Below, one piece after another: positions 1 through 8,877 of a DNA stretch of 64,000 nt (the first letter of the stretch is position 1; the number at the start of each line of letters is the position of its first letter). A program made the translations under genes and the position numbers. Source of the stretch: Vulcanisaeta souniana JCM 11219 (GTDB taxonomy: Archaea; Thermoproteota; Thermoprotei; Thermoproteales; Thermocladiaceae); assembly GCF_026000775.1 (NCBI RefSeq), contig NZ_AP026830.1, positions 1,945,056-2,009,055 on the forward strand, given 5' to 3'. A model generated the notes under the pieces. The model saw nothing but the letters and a program-made list of their open reading frames with translations. It was not told the origin of the DNA and made no database searches.

Positions 1-929
1 GCCCTGAATGTCTCCCTAATCGTGCGCGTCCTTCTAACTAGTATTGAACCGAGTATGGCACCACCCCAAATGCCAAGTCCTGAGATTATTCCGTAAATAA
101 GTACCGTGTTGGATACGGCAGGCACCGAATAGCCAAGCCAATAACCATATGTTGGTACTAGGTATGGAATTGATGCGAAGGCCATCGTTGTGGCTATTTG
201 CGCAAAGCCTATTGCGTAGGCTATGGGTAGCTTATACGGTGGTGGGCAGCCATGCTTACCTCTCTCAGCCAGGTTCCTAAGCCTATTAATAACTAGGTAA
301 TCATTGTAACCAGGCGCATCCCTATATAGTACAAGGAATATTGCCGTGGCAACCACATCCATCACGCCCGTTATTAAGAATGCCATCCTCCAACCAATCT
401 GCTCAGCAATGGCCTTCTCAATAAACCCACCAAGGGCTGACCCAAACTGTAATGCCGAGAGCGGGGCCGCCATGGCTATTGCCAACTCACCCTTACTAAA
501 CCAACCCCTGAGATTTAGTGTGGCCAACCCCAACTCCATGAACCATAATCCCTGTATAAACCTAAGCACAACAATGGCGTTGTATGAGAATGTAAATGGT
601 ATTAAAAACAATGGAATTATTAGGAATACCTGAGCCAGTATGACCGCGAGCCTAACCCTCGTATTCATCCAACCATTAAAATTGCCAAAGTATATTACGA
701 ATAATCCCAATGAATATGTGAGTACGCCAAGGTAGTAGATGAATGTTGATGGGGGTATACCAAACTCCTTAGCTATATTAGGTAATGCCAGTGGATAATT
801 AACTAGTGTTACGCTGTTTATTGTCATCATCAACAACCAAATACCGAGCATAACCCACCTATACCTAAATGTGCCCCAGGTCCTTTCCCACCCCCTAGCC
901 CTATTCTCATCTGGAAATACGCGAGACAT
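1..929 (-). CDS. MFS transporter, C-terminus cut by window edge
   Basis: The minus strand reads open from an ATG at 929 (MSRVFPDENRARGWERTW) to the window edge, giving about 309 residues. After a short charged N-terminus come hydrophobic segments with the rhythm of a major facilitator superfamily carrier: a first helix near residues 28-48, a helix and loop with a charged 'NTRVR' turn near residue 85, and a central hydrophilic loop (around DAPGYNDYLVINRLRNLAERG) between the two six-helix halves. Only about eight or nine helices fall inside the window. The substrate cannot be read from the sequence. The gene faces the same way as the osmC-like gene upstream of it. The family call is solid; the specificity is unknown. 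Confidence 0.8.
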   Translation of the reverse strand, partial: MSRVFPDENRARGWERTWGTFRYRWVMLGIWLLMMTINSVTLVNYPLALPNIAKEFGIPPSTFIYYLGVLTYSLGLFVIYFGNFNGWMNTRVRLAVILAQVFLIIPLFLIPFTFSYNAIVVLRFIQGLWFMELGLATLNLRGWFSKGELAIAMAAPLSALQFGSALGGFIEKAIAEQIGWRMAFLITGVMDVVATAIFLVLYRDAPGYNDYLVINRLRNLAERGKHGCPPPYKLPIAYAIGFAQIATTMAFASIPYLVPTYGYWLGYSVPAVSNTVLIYGIISGLGIWGGAILGSILVRRTRTIRETFR

Positions 930-961
930 TTTAAATCACCACCTTAATAGTGACGCTTATC

Positions 962-1513
962 TTAGTCTGGTATGTAGAGATCCCTCCTTTGCTTATCGTT
1001 AACGCTCACCCTAAGCTTAACTGGAACTTGCTTAACGAGGGTCTGCAGTACGGGTGATTCAGCCACTATGTATGGTAAAACGTACTTTTCGAACTTATCC
1101 CACTCTGGGGTCTTCACATTAACCTCAATCACAATGTCATTAAACCCAGGCCAACCAACTGATGGGTCAAACATCGAGAGCAATTCATGCCTTCCGCGTA
1201 TAGTTATTGAGACGTCCTCAAGGGATATATCATGCAGTGCCGAGTTCCAGGCAATTATCTGCGTAATGCAACCAGCCAATGACGCTAATAACAGCTCACC
1301 TGGTCTAGGTGCGTTATCATCACCGCCAAGTGCACTTGATGTATCCATCGTAACACTAAAATTCCTGATCTTAACCTCAACCTTAGCCTTACTAGCAAGC
1401 CTACTGGAAACCTCAACACTAACATAGGCATTACCACCCTCCCTCCACTTCGAAATAGACCCCTCCAAAACCCTCTTATCCACAGGCTGAACCATACATT
1501 GTGACATAGTCAA
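962..1513 (-). CDS. OsmC/Ohr family protein
   Basis: A 183-residue protein with the OsmC-like fold. The mid-protein motif 'PGELLLASLAGCITQ' is the family's helix around the second conserved cysteine, here Cys in 'LAGC', preceded by an N-terminal beta-rich half and followed by the 'LEDVSITIRGRHE' strand. OsmC/Ohr proteins are thiol peroxidases acting on organic hydroperoxides. The usual first cysteine is not evident in the expected upstream helix, so this may belong to the YhfA-like subgroup rather than being a true peroxidase. Two N-terminal Met residues (1 and 3) are both possible starts. It lies upstream of the MFS gene on the same strand with a gap of about 32 bp and may be co-transcribed with it. 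Confidence 0.8.
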   Translation of the reverse strand: MTMSQCMVQPVDKRVLEGSISKWREGGNAYVSVEVSSRLASKAKVEVKIRNFSVTMDTSSALGGDDNAPRPGELLLASLAGCITQIIAWNSALHDISLEDVSITIRGRHELLSMFDPSVGWPGFNDIVIEVNVKTPEWDKFEKYVLPYIVAESPVLQTLVKQVPVKLRVSVNDKQRRDLYIPD

Positions 1514-1736
1514 AAAATTAAAAATAAATTATTCCACATAAAATGTAAGATAAGAAAATACATAAATAAGACTTAATTCATATAACAATTCATTCATTAG
1601 TATAATACATATTCAAATTAATTACCGATGAAGCAGTAATAAAATTGAGGAGATTGACACCATTTAAGTATGGATTATGCCGGCATCAAAGATAAACCTA
1701 AAGAGATAAAAACACTAAATTACCACTGTTGCGATT

Positions 1737-2054
1737 GTGTATGGATGGTTGTTTGCCGATTGTTGTTTAGGGTTTACGTTAATAATCAGGTCTTGTTAGG
1801 TGTCTTGGTATTGGGGTGTTGATTACGTGGATGTTGTGGTTAGGTATGGTTAGGCGTATTGAGGTTAATGGCGTTAGGTTGCTTAGGCCAGTCCGTGGTA
1901 GGGGTTCAAACAGTTAATTCACAATACCGAGAGAGGTTAGGGAGGAGTTTGGTGTCAGGCCACTTGATGAGGTTGAGGTAATCAGTATAAGGCCGAAGAC
2001 AGAGAGAAAAACTGAAACCGAAACTAGGCTTAATGAGTTACAGGGCACCAAGTG
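1737..2054 (+). pseudogene. Decayed AbrB-like gene, paralogue of the 24.4-kb gene
   Basis: Broken reading frames here align piecewise with the intact AbrB-like protein at 24383-24700. One frame gives RVYVNNQVLLGVLV (compare KIYINYQVLIPASLV). A second frame gives VDYVDVVVRYG. A third frame gives RIEVNGVRLLRP (compare EIEIPQVRLLRT), and after an in-frame TAA at 1915-1917 it continues FTIPREVREEFGVRPLDEVEV (compare FTIPKEVREKYGISPLDEVEV). There is therefore at least one frameshift and one nonsense codon, the latter where the intact copy has Gln. The last part keeps the SpoVT/AbrB swapped-hairpin motif. The gene is no longer able to make the full protein. Confidence 0.75.
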
Positions 2055-2167
2055 AGGAGGTATTCAATGCTTGGCTGGGCATGGTTTATGAATTAAATAA
2101 GAGGCAGGATTTACCGCCAAATACGCAGCCCATCTTTACCGAGGCCTATCAATCGTTTACGAAGTAA
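2033..2167 (+). CDS. 44-residue small ORF behind the AbrB remnant
   Basis: An ATG at 2033 opens a 44-residue frame (MSYRAPSEEVFNAWLG...YQSFTK, stop TAA 2165-2167) overlapping the 3' end of the decayed AbrB-like gene in another frame. Its composition is plausible for a small helical protein. An overlapping start is typical of a second gene in a two-gene unit such as an antitoxin/toxin pair, but I recognise no family. It may be a surviving fragment of a longer gene rather than a working one. Confidence 0.3.
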   Translation: MSYRAPSEEVFNAWLGMVYELNKRQDLPPNTQPIFTEAYQSFTK

Positions 2168-2647
2168 CCATGCATTGAGGCGGCCTCACGAATGCAATAA
2201 ACAAGGTGCGTGTCCCAAGTACCAGTTCCTTAGTTCCTCACGTCTCGGTGACCAGTAGTGCTCAATGAGTACTCGGTGTTCGCTTGGCGGCGACTTTCCC
2301 TGCAAGGTGTTCACAATGTTCTCTGGCGCTTCCCGACTTATCATGTATGTTACGAAGAACTTCCTGAGCTAGTAAAGCCTTGGGTTGTTATTGGGTACGA
2401 CCAACAATATAGACGTACTAACCCCTCATTAACAGCTAGGCCATGTATCTCATTGTTTTGCTTAATACCATCTCCTGCTCGATTGCCCTCGCCCCCGCAT
2501 GCTTACTTTACCTTAACTGTCCTCACCATATCGCTCGTTATTATGTACGTGGCCTTCAAATGTGATTAAAAGTTCGTCTTTCAAGGGCTGTTGCGTGGGT
2601 CCAAGGGTGGCTTAGCGATTAAATGATTAGGGCCTTGATGGAGGGTC
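2168..2647. other. Spacer with no convincing gene
   Basis: No reading frame here looks like a normal gene. A 103-codon plus-strand frame (2258-2569) is rich in Leu, Pro and Ser and has no family motif. On the minus strand a 52-codon frame at 2186-2344 (MISREAPENIVNTLQG...) has more protein-like composition and could be the end of a decayed gene. I could not identify it. Confidence 0.4.
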
Positions 2648-2983
2648 TTGAGTTCACTATTCGATGCTGAGAAACTTAGGCGATTACTGGTGTTGGCGGG
2701 TACGAAGGTTAGGCCAAAGGGTAAGTCAATGGTTGGGGTCGTTGTCGGCGTGTGGATGAATGTGTACGTGAACAATAGTGGCTATGTGGAGATTAGGGCT
2801 GGGCGCGGAAGTCTCGAGGTTTACGTAAACCAAGATGAAATCAAGAGACGCTCAGGGCTGGTTGCCAAGGTCTGTGATGTATTGAGAAGGATGCATGAGG
2901 AGACGATGAACGAGGGCAACAAAAAGAGGGTGAAAGAGACAGTAAAGACAATAACAAGCATAGGCTGTGAAACCCTAACCTAA
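2648..2983 (+). CDS. Hypothetical protein, possibly a truncated accessory gene
   Basis: A 111-residue frame with alternating beta-strand-like segments (MVGVVVGVWMNVYVNN, GYVEIRAGRGSLEVYV) followed by a basic helix (KRRSGLVAKVCDVLRRMHEE). The start is a TTG at 2648. An ATG at 2638 lies in another frame and stops after ten codons, so the 5' end may have been lost by frameshift. The setting, between decayed DNA and a tRNA gene, is typical for remnants of accessory genes. The style (short beta stretches plus a basic helix) is reminiscent of PaREP2-type proteins, but I see no alignable motif. Confidence 0.4.
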   Translation: MSSLFDAEKLRRLLVLAGTKVRPKGKSMVGVVVGVWMNVYVNNSGYVEIRAGRGSLEVYVNQDEIKRRSGLVAKVCDVLRRMHEETMNEGNKKRVKETVKTITSIGCETLT

Positions 2984-3033
2984 GGCTTACTGGCTCGACA
3001 GCCGAAACCAAAACGAAGGCCAACGATTGCAGG

Positions 3034-3108
3034 CGCCCCGGCCGGGATTTGAACCCGGGTCACGGGCTCGACAGGCCCGCATACTGGACCGAGCTATACT
3101 ACCGGGGC
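3034..3108 (-). tRNA. tRNA-Asp (GTC)
   Basis: On the minus strand the sequence folds as a complete cloverleaf: acceptor GCCCCGG/CCGGGGC, a D arm with GTAT...ATGC, anticodon stem CGGGC/GCCCG around loop CTGTCGA (anticodon GTC), variable loop TGACC and T arm CGGG-TTCAAAT-CCCG. The discriminator base is G. The trailing bases are CCT, so CCA is not encoded and must be added. No intron is present. The gene is 75 nt long. Confidence 0.95.
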
Positions 3109-3187
3109 TCGTTATTCATTAGTTACGTTGGTTTTTAAGGTTTTTTGTTTCGTTTTGTTTCCTGTCTAGTTATTGACGGAGTAAGTA

Positions 3188-3195
3188 CTTTAAAG
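3188..3195 (+). promoter_or_regulatory. TATA box for the thioredoxin gene
   Basis: CTTTAAAG is centred about 26 bp before the ATG at 3217. It places transcription initiation at or very near the start codon (leaderless) and argues against an upstream in-frame start at 3145. Confidence 0.6.
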
Positions 3196-3216
3196 TTGTT
3201 ATTTTGTTTCTTGGCT

Positions 3217-3633
3217 ATGACGATGGGTAATATGGGTATGGATGATAAGGATGAGGAACTGAATGAATTGCTAGAAAAGAAGGCAAGGGAATTGGCAAAG
3301 GTTGCTAATAATGAGCCTATTGAGTTGAGTGCGGATAATTTCGAGGGGTTCATTAGGAGTAAGAGGATCGTTGTTGTTGATTTCTGGGCCCCATGGTGCG
3401 CACCGTGTTTCCTGCTTGAGCCCATACTGAGGACATTGGCTAGGGAGATGCCCTGCGTTGGTTTTGGTAGGTTGAATACACAGGAGTGGCCTGACGTTGC
3501 AGCTAAGTATGACGTCATGAGTCTACCAACCGTGATCATATTCAGGAACGGCGAGCCCGTGGACTTTGTTATTGGCGCTGTTCCTAAGAAGATAATTGCA
3601 GATAAGATAAGGAAAGTTCTTGGCGAGGATTAA
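3217..3633 (+). CDS. Thioredoxin
   Basis: A 138-residue thioredoxin-fold protein with the active site WCAPC (Cys61 and Cys64), preceded by strand VVVDFWAP and followed by the cis-Pro motif 'SLPTVIIF' and 'FVIGAVPK'. An N-terminal charged helical stretch (about 35 residues) precedes the domain, as in several archaeal thioredoxins. The frame stays open upstream to 3145, but the TATA box at 3188-3195 lies inside that extension, so I use the ATG at 3217. The role is cytosolic dithiol-disulfide exchange; the reductant is not encoded nearby. Confidence 0.9.
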   Translation: MTMGNMGMDDKDEELNELLEKKARELAKVANNEPIELSADNFEGFIRSKRIVVVDFWAPWCAPCFLLEPILRTLAREMPCVGFGRLNTQEWPDVAAKYDVMSLPTVIIFRNGEPVDFVIGAVPKKIIADKIRKVLGED

Positions 3634-3675
3634 GGGGATTTTTGTTTGAATTTAAACTTGGTGTATTTTGTTAGG

Positions 3676-4995
3676 CTATCTAATGTTTTCCTCCTTTTCT
3701 ACTTCGCCCAGTGATTTGTCGAGTACGTCGATTGCTTTATCAATGTGCTCCTGCTTAACTGTTAATGGCGGTGCGAACCTAATGACATTGCTGTTCCAAC
3801 CACTGGTTACGAAGAGTACACCCCTCCTTAATGCCCTGTTGAGACATATGTCACTTGTTTCCTTGGTTGCTGGTTCCTTAGTCTTTCTATTCTTAACTAA
3901 CTCAATACCGATCATTAGCCCCAATCCCCTGACCTCGCCAATGAGTGTATGTTTATCATAAAGTTCCATTAGTCTCTTCATGGCATACTCACCCATTTTC
4001 TTGGCATTGCTTAGTAATTCTTCCCTGTGCGTGTTGTAGTAGTCGATCGTTGCCTTCACGGCGCTCATAATCAGCGCCGATGCTCCAAAGGTTGAGTGCT
4101 CATCATTCAACTGCATTGCCGAGATTAACTCCTTCCTAGTGACCACCGCTGACGCTGGTAATCCACCCGTCATGCCCTTGGCCGCGACTACTATGTCAGG
4201 TTTCACATTGAATTGCTCAAGGGCCCAGGTGGTTCCTGTTCTACCCATGCCCGTCTGGACCTCATCAAATATTAGCAATATGCCGTATGCATCGAGGGTC
4301 TTCTTTAACTTCTCGAAGAAGTCCATTGGAGGTACCACTATACCTCCAACACCCTGTATTGGTTCGCTCACTAGGCAACAAACATCCTTCACAGCCACGT
4401 AATTTATGTAATACTCAATGGTTTCAACGGCTGCCTTTCCACATTCCTCAGACGGCATATCGCCGAAGGGGCACCTATATGGATATGGGAATGGCGCTAT
4501 CAACGTGCCTGGCGGTAATGGGCCGTACTCCTTCCTTCTCATTCCATGGTATGAAGACGTTAGGTATGTCCTACCGTGGTAACCACCCATTAGGTACATC
4601 ACGTACGTATTCTTCGTGTACCTCTTTGCAATCTTCAATGCTAGCTCAATACCCTCGGAACCGCTTAACTTGAAGTGGACTTTATTGTACATGTTCTTAT
4701 CAGGGAATAGGCCTAATACCGCCTTTGCCGCATTTAGTAACTCCTCGGTGTACCAGTTATAGCCGTTACCAGCAATTAGGCGCTTTGCGGTCTCGGCAAT
4801 GGCGTCAGCAAGCCCCGGTGGGTTGTGGCCGAGTAGTGCTGTGGTTACTACGGTCATGAAGTCCAGGTATGTATTTCCATCGACATCATACACATATACA
4901 TCCCGTGCCTCCCTAACCACAACTTTATGCGTTGGGTATAGGTTCGTCATTAAATACTCGTCTAATTCCCTTAGGAGTTCCTCGGATCTTCCCAT
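3676..4995 (-). CDS. Class III PLP aminotransferase (4-aminobutyrate/ornithine type)
   Basis: A 439-residue fold-type I PLP enzyme of class III. Visible are the 'SGSEGIELALKIAK' phosphate-binding region, 'GGYHGRTYLT', the signature 'LIFDEVQTGMGRTG' (Asp243 pairs with the pyridine nitrogen) and the Schiff-base lysine Lys273 in 'VVAAKGMTGGLP'. Full length fits 4-aminobutyrate, acetylornithine and related aminotransferases. Sequence alone does not separate these substrates, and no arginine or GABA pathway genes are adjacent. It is a single gene convergent with thioredoxin. Confidence 0.88.
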   Translation of the reverse strand: MGRSEELLRELDEYLMTNLYPTHKVVVREARDVYVYDVDGNTYLDFMTVVTTALLGHNPPGLADAIAETAKRLIAGNGYNWYTEELLNAAKAVLGLFPDKNMYNKVHFKLSGSEGIELALKIAKRYTKNTYVMYLMGGYHGRTYLTSSYHGMRRKEYGPLPPGTLIAPFPYPYRCPFGDMPSEECGKAAVETIEYYINYVAVKDVCCLVSEPIQGVGGIVVPPMDFFEKLKKTLDAYGILLIFDEVQTGMGRTGTTWALEQFNVKPDIVVAAKGMTGGLPASAVVTRKELISAMQLNDEHSTFGASALIMSAVKATIDYYNTHREELLSNAKKMGEYAMKRLMELYDKHTLIGEVRGLGLMIGIELVKNRKTKEPATKETSDICLNRALRRGVLFVTSGWNSNVIRFAPPLTVKQEHIDKAIDVLDKSLGEVEKEENIR

Positions 4996-5154
4996 TAAGA
5001 TAGTTTGAGTTTCTCTCCTTTTAAGTTTAATCTATTAGTTATTTCTCTACACAGTTGTAATAATATTATTCTCATAATGTTTTCGATATTTTTAGGAAAA
5101 ATATTTATGTCATTTTCTATAAAGGTACATAGATTATTTATATATCTAGAAAGA

Positions 5155-5164
5155 TTTTTAAAAA
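5155..5164 (+). promoter_or_regulatory. TATA box for acdA
   Basis: TTTTTAAAAA sits about 30 bp before the ATG at 5190 at the end of a very A+T-rich spacer. It is the only strong TATA element near this operon and implies a leader of only a few bases. Confidence 0.6.
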
Positions 5165-5189
5165 CAGGCTAAAGTGTCTGCTGATTTTT

Positions 5190-6635
5190 ATGGAGGAACA
5201 AAGAGCAGATCTGCAACAGGTTAAGCAAGTGGATGCAATGGTTGCATCACCGCTTGACTTATTATTCAATCCTAAGTCCGTTGCAATCGTTGGAGCCACA
5301 CCCAGGGAAAACAGCGTTGGCGGTGTCATTACCAAGAATCTTCTTACAAAGTTTAAGGGCAAGGTTTACCTTGTTAATCCTAAGTATGATGAGGTTAATG
5401 GCACTAAGTACTACAAGTCAGTGCTGGATATTCAGGATAATGTTGACTTAGCGGTTATAGCCGTTCCAGCACCTGCTGTGCTTAAGGTCACCGAGGAAAG
5501 CATCAAGAAGGGCGTTAGGGTCGTCATAATAATTAGTGGTGGATTTAGTGAGGTTGGTGAGGATGGGGCGAAGCTCGAGGAGGAGCTTAGGAGGGTTGTT
5601 CAGAACCATATCAGGGTACTCGGTCCCAATTGCATTGGCGTTTACAATGCGTTTAATGGCCTGGACACCTTCTTCCTACCTGAAGACAGAATGGGTAGGC
5701 CTAGGCCAGGCCCTGTGGCACTAATAAGTCAGAGTGGCGCGGTGGCCGGGGCGATCCTTGACTGGGCTGCTAGGAGGAACATAGGTGTTGGTCTAGCTGT
5801 GAACTACGGAAATAAACTGGACATCAGTGAGTCGGAGATACTTGAGTACTTTGCCAGGGATAATAGGGTTAAGGTGATCGTTATGTATATGGAGGGGTTG
5901 AAGTACCCAGGGGAAGGCAAGAAATTACTAGAGGTGATGAAGGAGGTATCAAGTATTAAACCGATTGTTGTTTATAAGGCGGGTAGGACTAAGGCAGCCA
6001 CGGGAGCTGTTAAGTCCCACACGGCTGCTCTGGCAGGTAACTACGAGATATACCACGCAATGCTTAGGCAGGCCAATGTCATAGAGGCGGATAACATAAC
6101 TGATGCCTTTGACATGGCCAAGGCCTTAGCCACGCAACCATTGCCAAGGGGAAACAGGGTATTGGTGCTGACGGATAGTGGAGGCATGGGTATACAGGCA
6201 GTGGATGCCCTGGACATGCGTGGGCTACAGGTACCGGAACTATCAGAGAGCCTTCAGGAGATTCTGAGGAAACAATTACCACCATTGGCGGTCACCCGTA
6301 ACCCAATTGACTTGACGGGTAGCGCAACAGACGCCATGTACAAATTCGTACTAGATACTGTATTACCCACAAGCTATGCGGACATGGCCCTAATAATAGC
6401 CCTAATGCAGATACCTGGCCTGTCAATAAACCTAGGTAACTACATAGTGGAGGCCGGTAGGTTCAAAAAGCCAATAGTTGTTGTTAGCTTTGGTGGTAAT
6501 GAGTACGTAGCCAAGTTCGAGAATAACCTAGAGGAGAACGGCATACCTGTATATCATGCACCACATAGGGCTGCAAAGGCGTTGTGGGCTTTATACGAAT
6601 ACGCAAAAATTAAGGGTGTAGCCAAGGAGTGGTGA
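5190..6635 (+). CDS. acdA: ADP-forming acyl-CoA synthetase, alpha subunit
   Basis: A 481-residue protein with the layout of the alpha subunit of acetate:CoA ligase (ADP-forming): a CoA-binding Rossmann domain from about residue 20 (SVAIVGATPRENSVGG) with 'VLGPNCIGVYN', then two succinyl-CoA-ligase-like domains including 'ALISQSGAVAGAILDW' and the phosphohistidine segment 'VKSHTAALAG' (His277). The enzyme converts acyl-CoA + ADP + Pi to acid + CoA + ATP, the usual ATP-yielding step of archaeal peptide and sugar fermentation. The beta subunit follows immediately with stop and start codons overlapping (TGATG). Confidence 0.92.
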   Translation: MEEQRADLQQVKQVDAMVASPLDLLFNPKSVAIVGATPRENSVGGVITKNLLTKFKGKVYLVNPKYDEVNGTKYYKSVLDIQDNVDLAVIAVPAPAVLKVTEESIKKGVRVVIIISGGFSEVGEDGAKLEEELRRVVQNHIRVLGPNCIGVYNAFNGLDTFFLPEDRMGRPRPGPVALISQSGAVAGAILDWAARRNIGVGLAVNYGNKLDISESEILEYFARDNRVKVIVMYMEGLKYPGEGKKLLEVMKEVSSIKPIVVYKAGRTKAATGAVKSHTAALAGNYEIYHAMLRQANVIEADNITDAFDMAKALATQPLPRGNRVLVLTDSGGMGIQAVDALDMRGLQVPELSESLQEILRKQLPPLAVTRNPIDLTGSATDAMYKFVLDTVLPTSYADMALIIALMQIPGLSINLGNYIVEAGRFKKPIVVVSFGGNEYVAKFENNLEENGIPVYHAPHRAAKALWALYEYAKIKGVAKEW

Positions 6636-7339
6636 TGGAGATGAACCCAATAATTACAAAGGCCCTTGAGGAGGGTAGGTATAAGTTGCTTGAGCATGAG
6701 TCCTTCGAGTTACTTAGGCAGTATAATATTCCAGTCCCTGACTTCGCGCTTGTTCAGAATGTTGACGAGGCGCTTAAGGTTGTTAAGGACATTGGTTACC
6801 CAGTGGTACTCAAGGTTGTTTCCCCGGACATAATTCATAAGTCCGACGTTGGCGGTGTCATACTTAATATAAATAATGATGACGAGCTTAAGAACGCCTG
6901 CGAGAGAATTAGGAATAACATTAAGGAGAAATCACCCTATGCTAGGATCAGTGGATTTCTGCTGCAGAGGATGGTACCTGAGGGTTTGGAGACTATAGTT
7001 GGTGCCACGAAGGACCCAATATTCGGTCACGTAATAGCCTTTGGCCTTGGCGGTGTCATGGTTGAGGTTCTACAGGACGTTAGCTTTAGGATCGTACCAA
7101 TCACTGAGGATGATGCAAGATCAATGATTAGGGAAATAAAGGGCTATAGGCTCTTCAATGGTTATAGGAACATGCTGGCCAGGGATGAGGAGGCCATCGT
7201 TTATATAATAACTAAGTTCTCAGAGCTACTTTCCGACAATCTAAACATCGTCGAGGCCGACCTTAACCCAGTCATAGTTCTTGAGAGAGGTAAGGGCGCC
7301 TACGCCGCTGATGCCAGGTTCATTATTGGGTCTACGTAA
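6635..7339 (+). CDS. acdB: ADP-forming acyl-CoA synthetase, beta subunit (ATP-grasp)
   Basis: A 234-residue ATP-grasp protein. 'GYPVVLKVVSPDIIHKSDVGGV' and the C-terminal 'EADLNPVIVLERG' are diagnostic of the acyl-CoA synthetase beta subunit. It has the normal size for a separate beta subunit and binds the nucleotide for the ligase. In-frame GTG codons lie at 6629 and 6632. I choose the ATG at 6635 because it overlaps the alpha stop (TGATG) and has a GGAG element six bases upstream, one of the few clear Shine-Dalgarno sites here, consistent with translational coupling. Confidence 0.92.
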   Translation: MEMNPIITKALEEGRYKLLEHESFELLRQYNIPVPDFALVQNVDEALKVVKDIGYPVVLKVVSPDIIHKSDVGGVILNINNDDELKNACERIRNNIKEKSPYARISGFLLQRMVPEGLETIVGATKDPIFGHVIAFGLGGVMVEVLQDVSFRIVPITEDDARSMIREIKGYRLFNGYRNMLARDEEAIVYIITKFSELLSDNLNIVEADLNPVIVLERGKGAYAADARFIIGST

Positions 7340-7387
7340 TGTAACGTGAGTTAGGTTTAAAATTAATACCGCACTATCCTGCCTAGT

Positions 7388-8365
7388 ATGAACAAGGCAC
7401 TACTGGTATTCAGGTTGAAGATGTCATTGGCAATAATAGCGATATTACTACTTGGAGCCGCCCTTACCTATGGCGTCATGTTATGGATAACAAACGGCTC
7501 AATAAGCGGCATTGCGTTAGTCACTGGCTTAGTTCTCATGGCCTTCTTCCTAACGCTATTCCAGTGGTTGATTGGTCCATTTCTAATCAACGCCATGTAT
7601 AGGGCCCATGAGATTAAGCCTGATGATCCAACCTATGGCTGGGTTTATGACCTGGTGGCTGACGTTGCTAGGGCTAATGGATTTAAGAGTGCGCCGAGGG
7701 TCTACGTGGCCGATGTGCCATTCCCCAACGCCTTCGCCTATGGAAGCCCAATAGCCGGTAAGAGGGTTGCAATAACATTACCCTTACTGAAGATACTGAA
7801 GCCAGGCGAATTAAAGGCCGTTCTTGGGCATGAGATTGGTCACCTCAGGCATAGGGATGTGGAAGTATTGATGGCTATTGGTTTATTGCCCACGGTAATT
7901 TACTGGCTTGGTTGGTCGCTATGGTGGGGTGGTTGGTGGGGAGGCTGGTCAGAGGGCAGGAACAATAATGGTGGTTTACTACTTCTCATAGGCCTGGTAC
8001 TACTTGCCGTTAGTTTCCTATTTCAATTATTTGTTCTATATATCAACAGATTGAGGGAGGCATATGCGGATATTAATGGTGCGTTGACGGTGGAGAATGG
8101 TGCACATAACCTCCAGAGAGCCCTTGCCAAGATAACGCTCTATACGGATCCTAGTGTGGTTAGGAAGACTACTAACGGCACACTTCGAATGTTATTCTTT
8201 GCACCGCCGGTTAATGTTAATGTTGAGTATATTGAGAGGAATGTTGATGATTTAATAGAGTATTGGAGACATTATAAGCCATCCGTTTGGGAGGAACTTC
8301 TCATGTCTCACCCACACCCGGCGAGGAGGATTCAATTACTTGATAGTTTGGCAGAGTCCTCGTAA
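7388..8365 (+). CDS. htpX: HtpX-like M48 zinc metalloprotease
   Basis: A 325-residue membrane protease. Two N-terminal membrane helices (about residues 13-34 and 42-66) precede the zinc site HEIGH (148-152), followed by two more hydrophobic segments (about 165-180 and 195-218), the third zinc ligand Glu224 in 'REAYAD', and the C-terminal 'SHPHPARRIQLL' typical of HtpX/M48B. A Trp/Gly-rich loop (residues 175-187) is unusual. The predicted role is degradation of damaged membrane proteins. TATA-like TTTAAAA lies about 30 bp before the ATG. Confidence 0.9.
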   Translation: MNKALLVFRLKMSLAIIAILLLGAALTYGVMLWITNGSISGIALVTGLVLMAFFLTLFQWLIGPFLINAMYRAHEIKPDDPTYGWVYDLVADVARANGFKSAPRVYVADVPFPNAFAYGSPIAGKRVAITLPLLKILKPGELKAVLGHEIGHLRHRDVEVLMAIGLLPTVIYWLGWSLWWGGWWGGWSEGRNNNGGLLLLIGLVLLAVSFLFQLFVLYINRLREAYADINGALTVENGAHNLQRALAKITLYTDPSVVRKTTNGTLRMLFFAPPVNVNVEYIERNVDDLIEYWRHYKPSVWEELLMSHPHPARRIQLLDSLAESS

Positions 8366-8394
8366 TAACCTCGGTTAAATCACAGAGGTTATTA
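8363..8394 (+). terminator. Inverted repeat overlapping the htpX stop codon
   Basis: A perfect 10-bp inverted repeat TAATAACCTC / GAGGTTATTA with a 12-base loop. The first arm begins on the TAA stop of htpX. T-rich runs follow at about 8408-8426. Position and structure fit a transcript 3' end or an mRNA-stabilising hairpin between convergent genes. Confidence 0.5.
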
Positions 8395-8430
8395 ATTAAA
8401 TAAATTCCCTTATTTTTCGTTTTTACCTGC

Positions 8431-8754
8431 CTAACGCTCCTCCACAGCAGACTGCAAATAAAGTACCTTATATTTACCCCTATACTTAATCAGGGCAAAT
8501 GTAAATATTTGCTTGCCATTGATCTCATTGCTAGTGGCAACGGCCCTCACATACCTGGCATTATCGATATCCTGAGACACATTGCCATCTATGTCGAAGA
8601 ACATGATTTCCTCAACATTTAACCCAATGCTTGTCAATGCATTTTTTACGCAATCCATGACCAATGGCGGATCAACATCATAGCACTGATTACCCATGAA
8701 CATGTTCATTACTTTACCATGCACCTCATATACCCGTTTATCTAGGTTATTCAT
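8431..8754 (-). CDS. Hypothetical protein, 107 residues
   Basis: A small protein that reads as alpha/beta: an N-terminal helix, 'PPLVMDCVKNALTSIG', then 'EEIMFFDIDGNVSQDI' and strands 'YVRAVATSN', 'IFTFALIKYRGKYKVLYLQ'. There are no membrane segments. It is divergent from the neighbouring gene at 8878, with both 5' ends within about 125 bp. I do not recognise a family. Confidence 0.6.
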   Translation of the reverse strand: MNNLDKRVYEVHGKVMNMFMGNQCYDVDPPLVMDCVKNALTSIGLNVEEIMFFDIDGNVSQDIDNARYVRAVATSNEINGKQIFTFALIKYRGKYKVLYLQSAVEER

Positions 8755-8877
8755 CGCAACATGTTCTCTTCACCTACTAAATATTCCTTATGTCTCTTGT
8801 CATTTAACCTACTTCGCCTAATGGGTAATGCAGCACTAGGTAATGCTTATTTTAATGTTAATTGTGTTCCTTACTGT

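Noticed and set aside
2258-2569. 103-residue plus-strand frame
   Set aside because: Atypical composition, no motif, no promoter, and better explained as decayed DNA.
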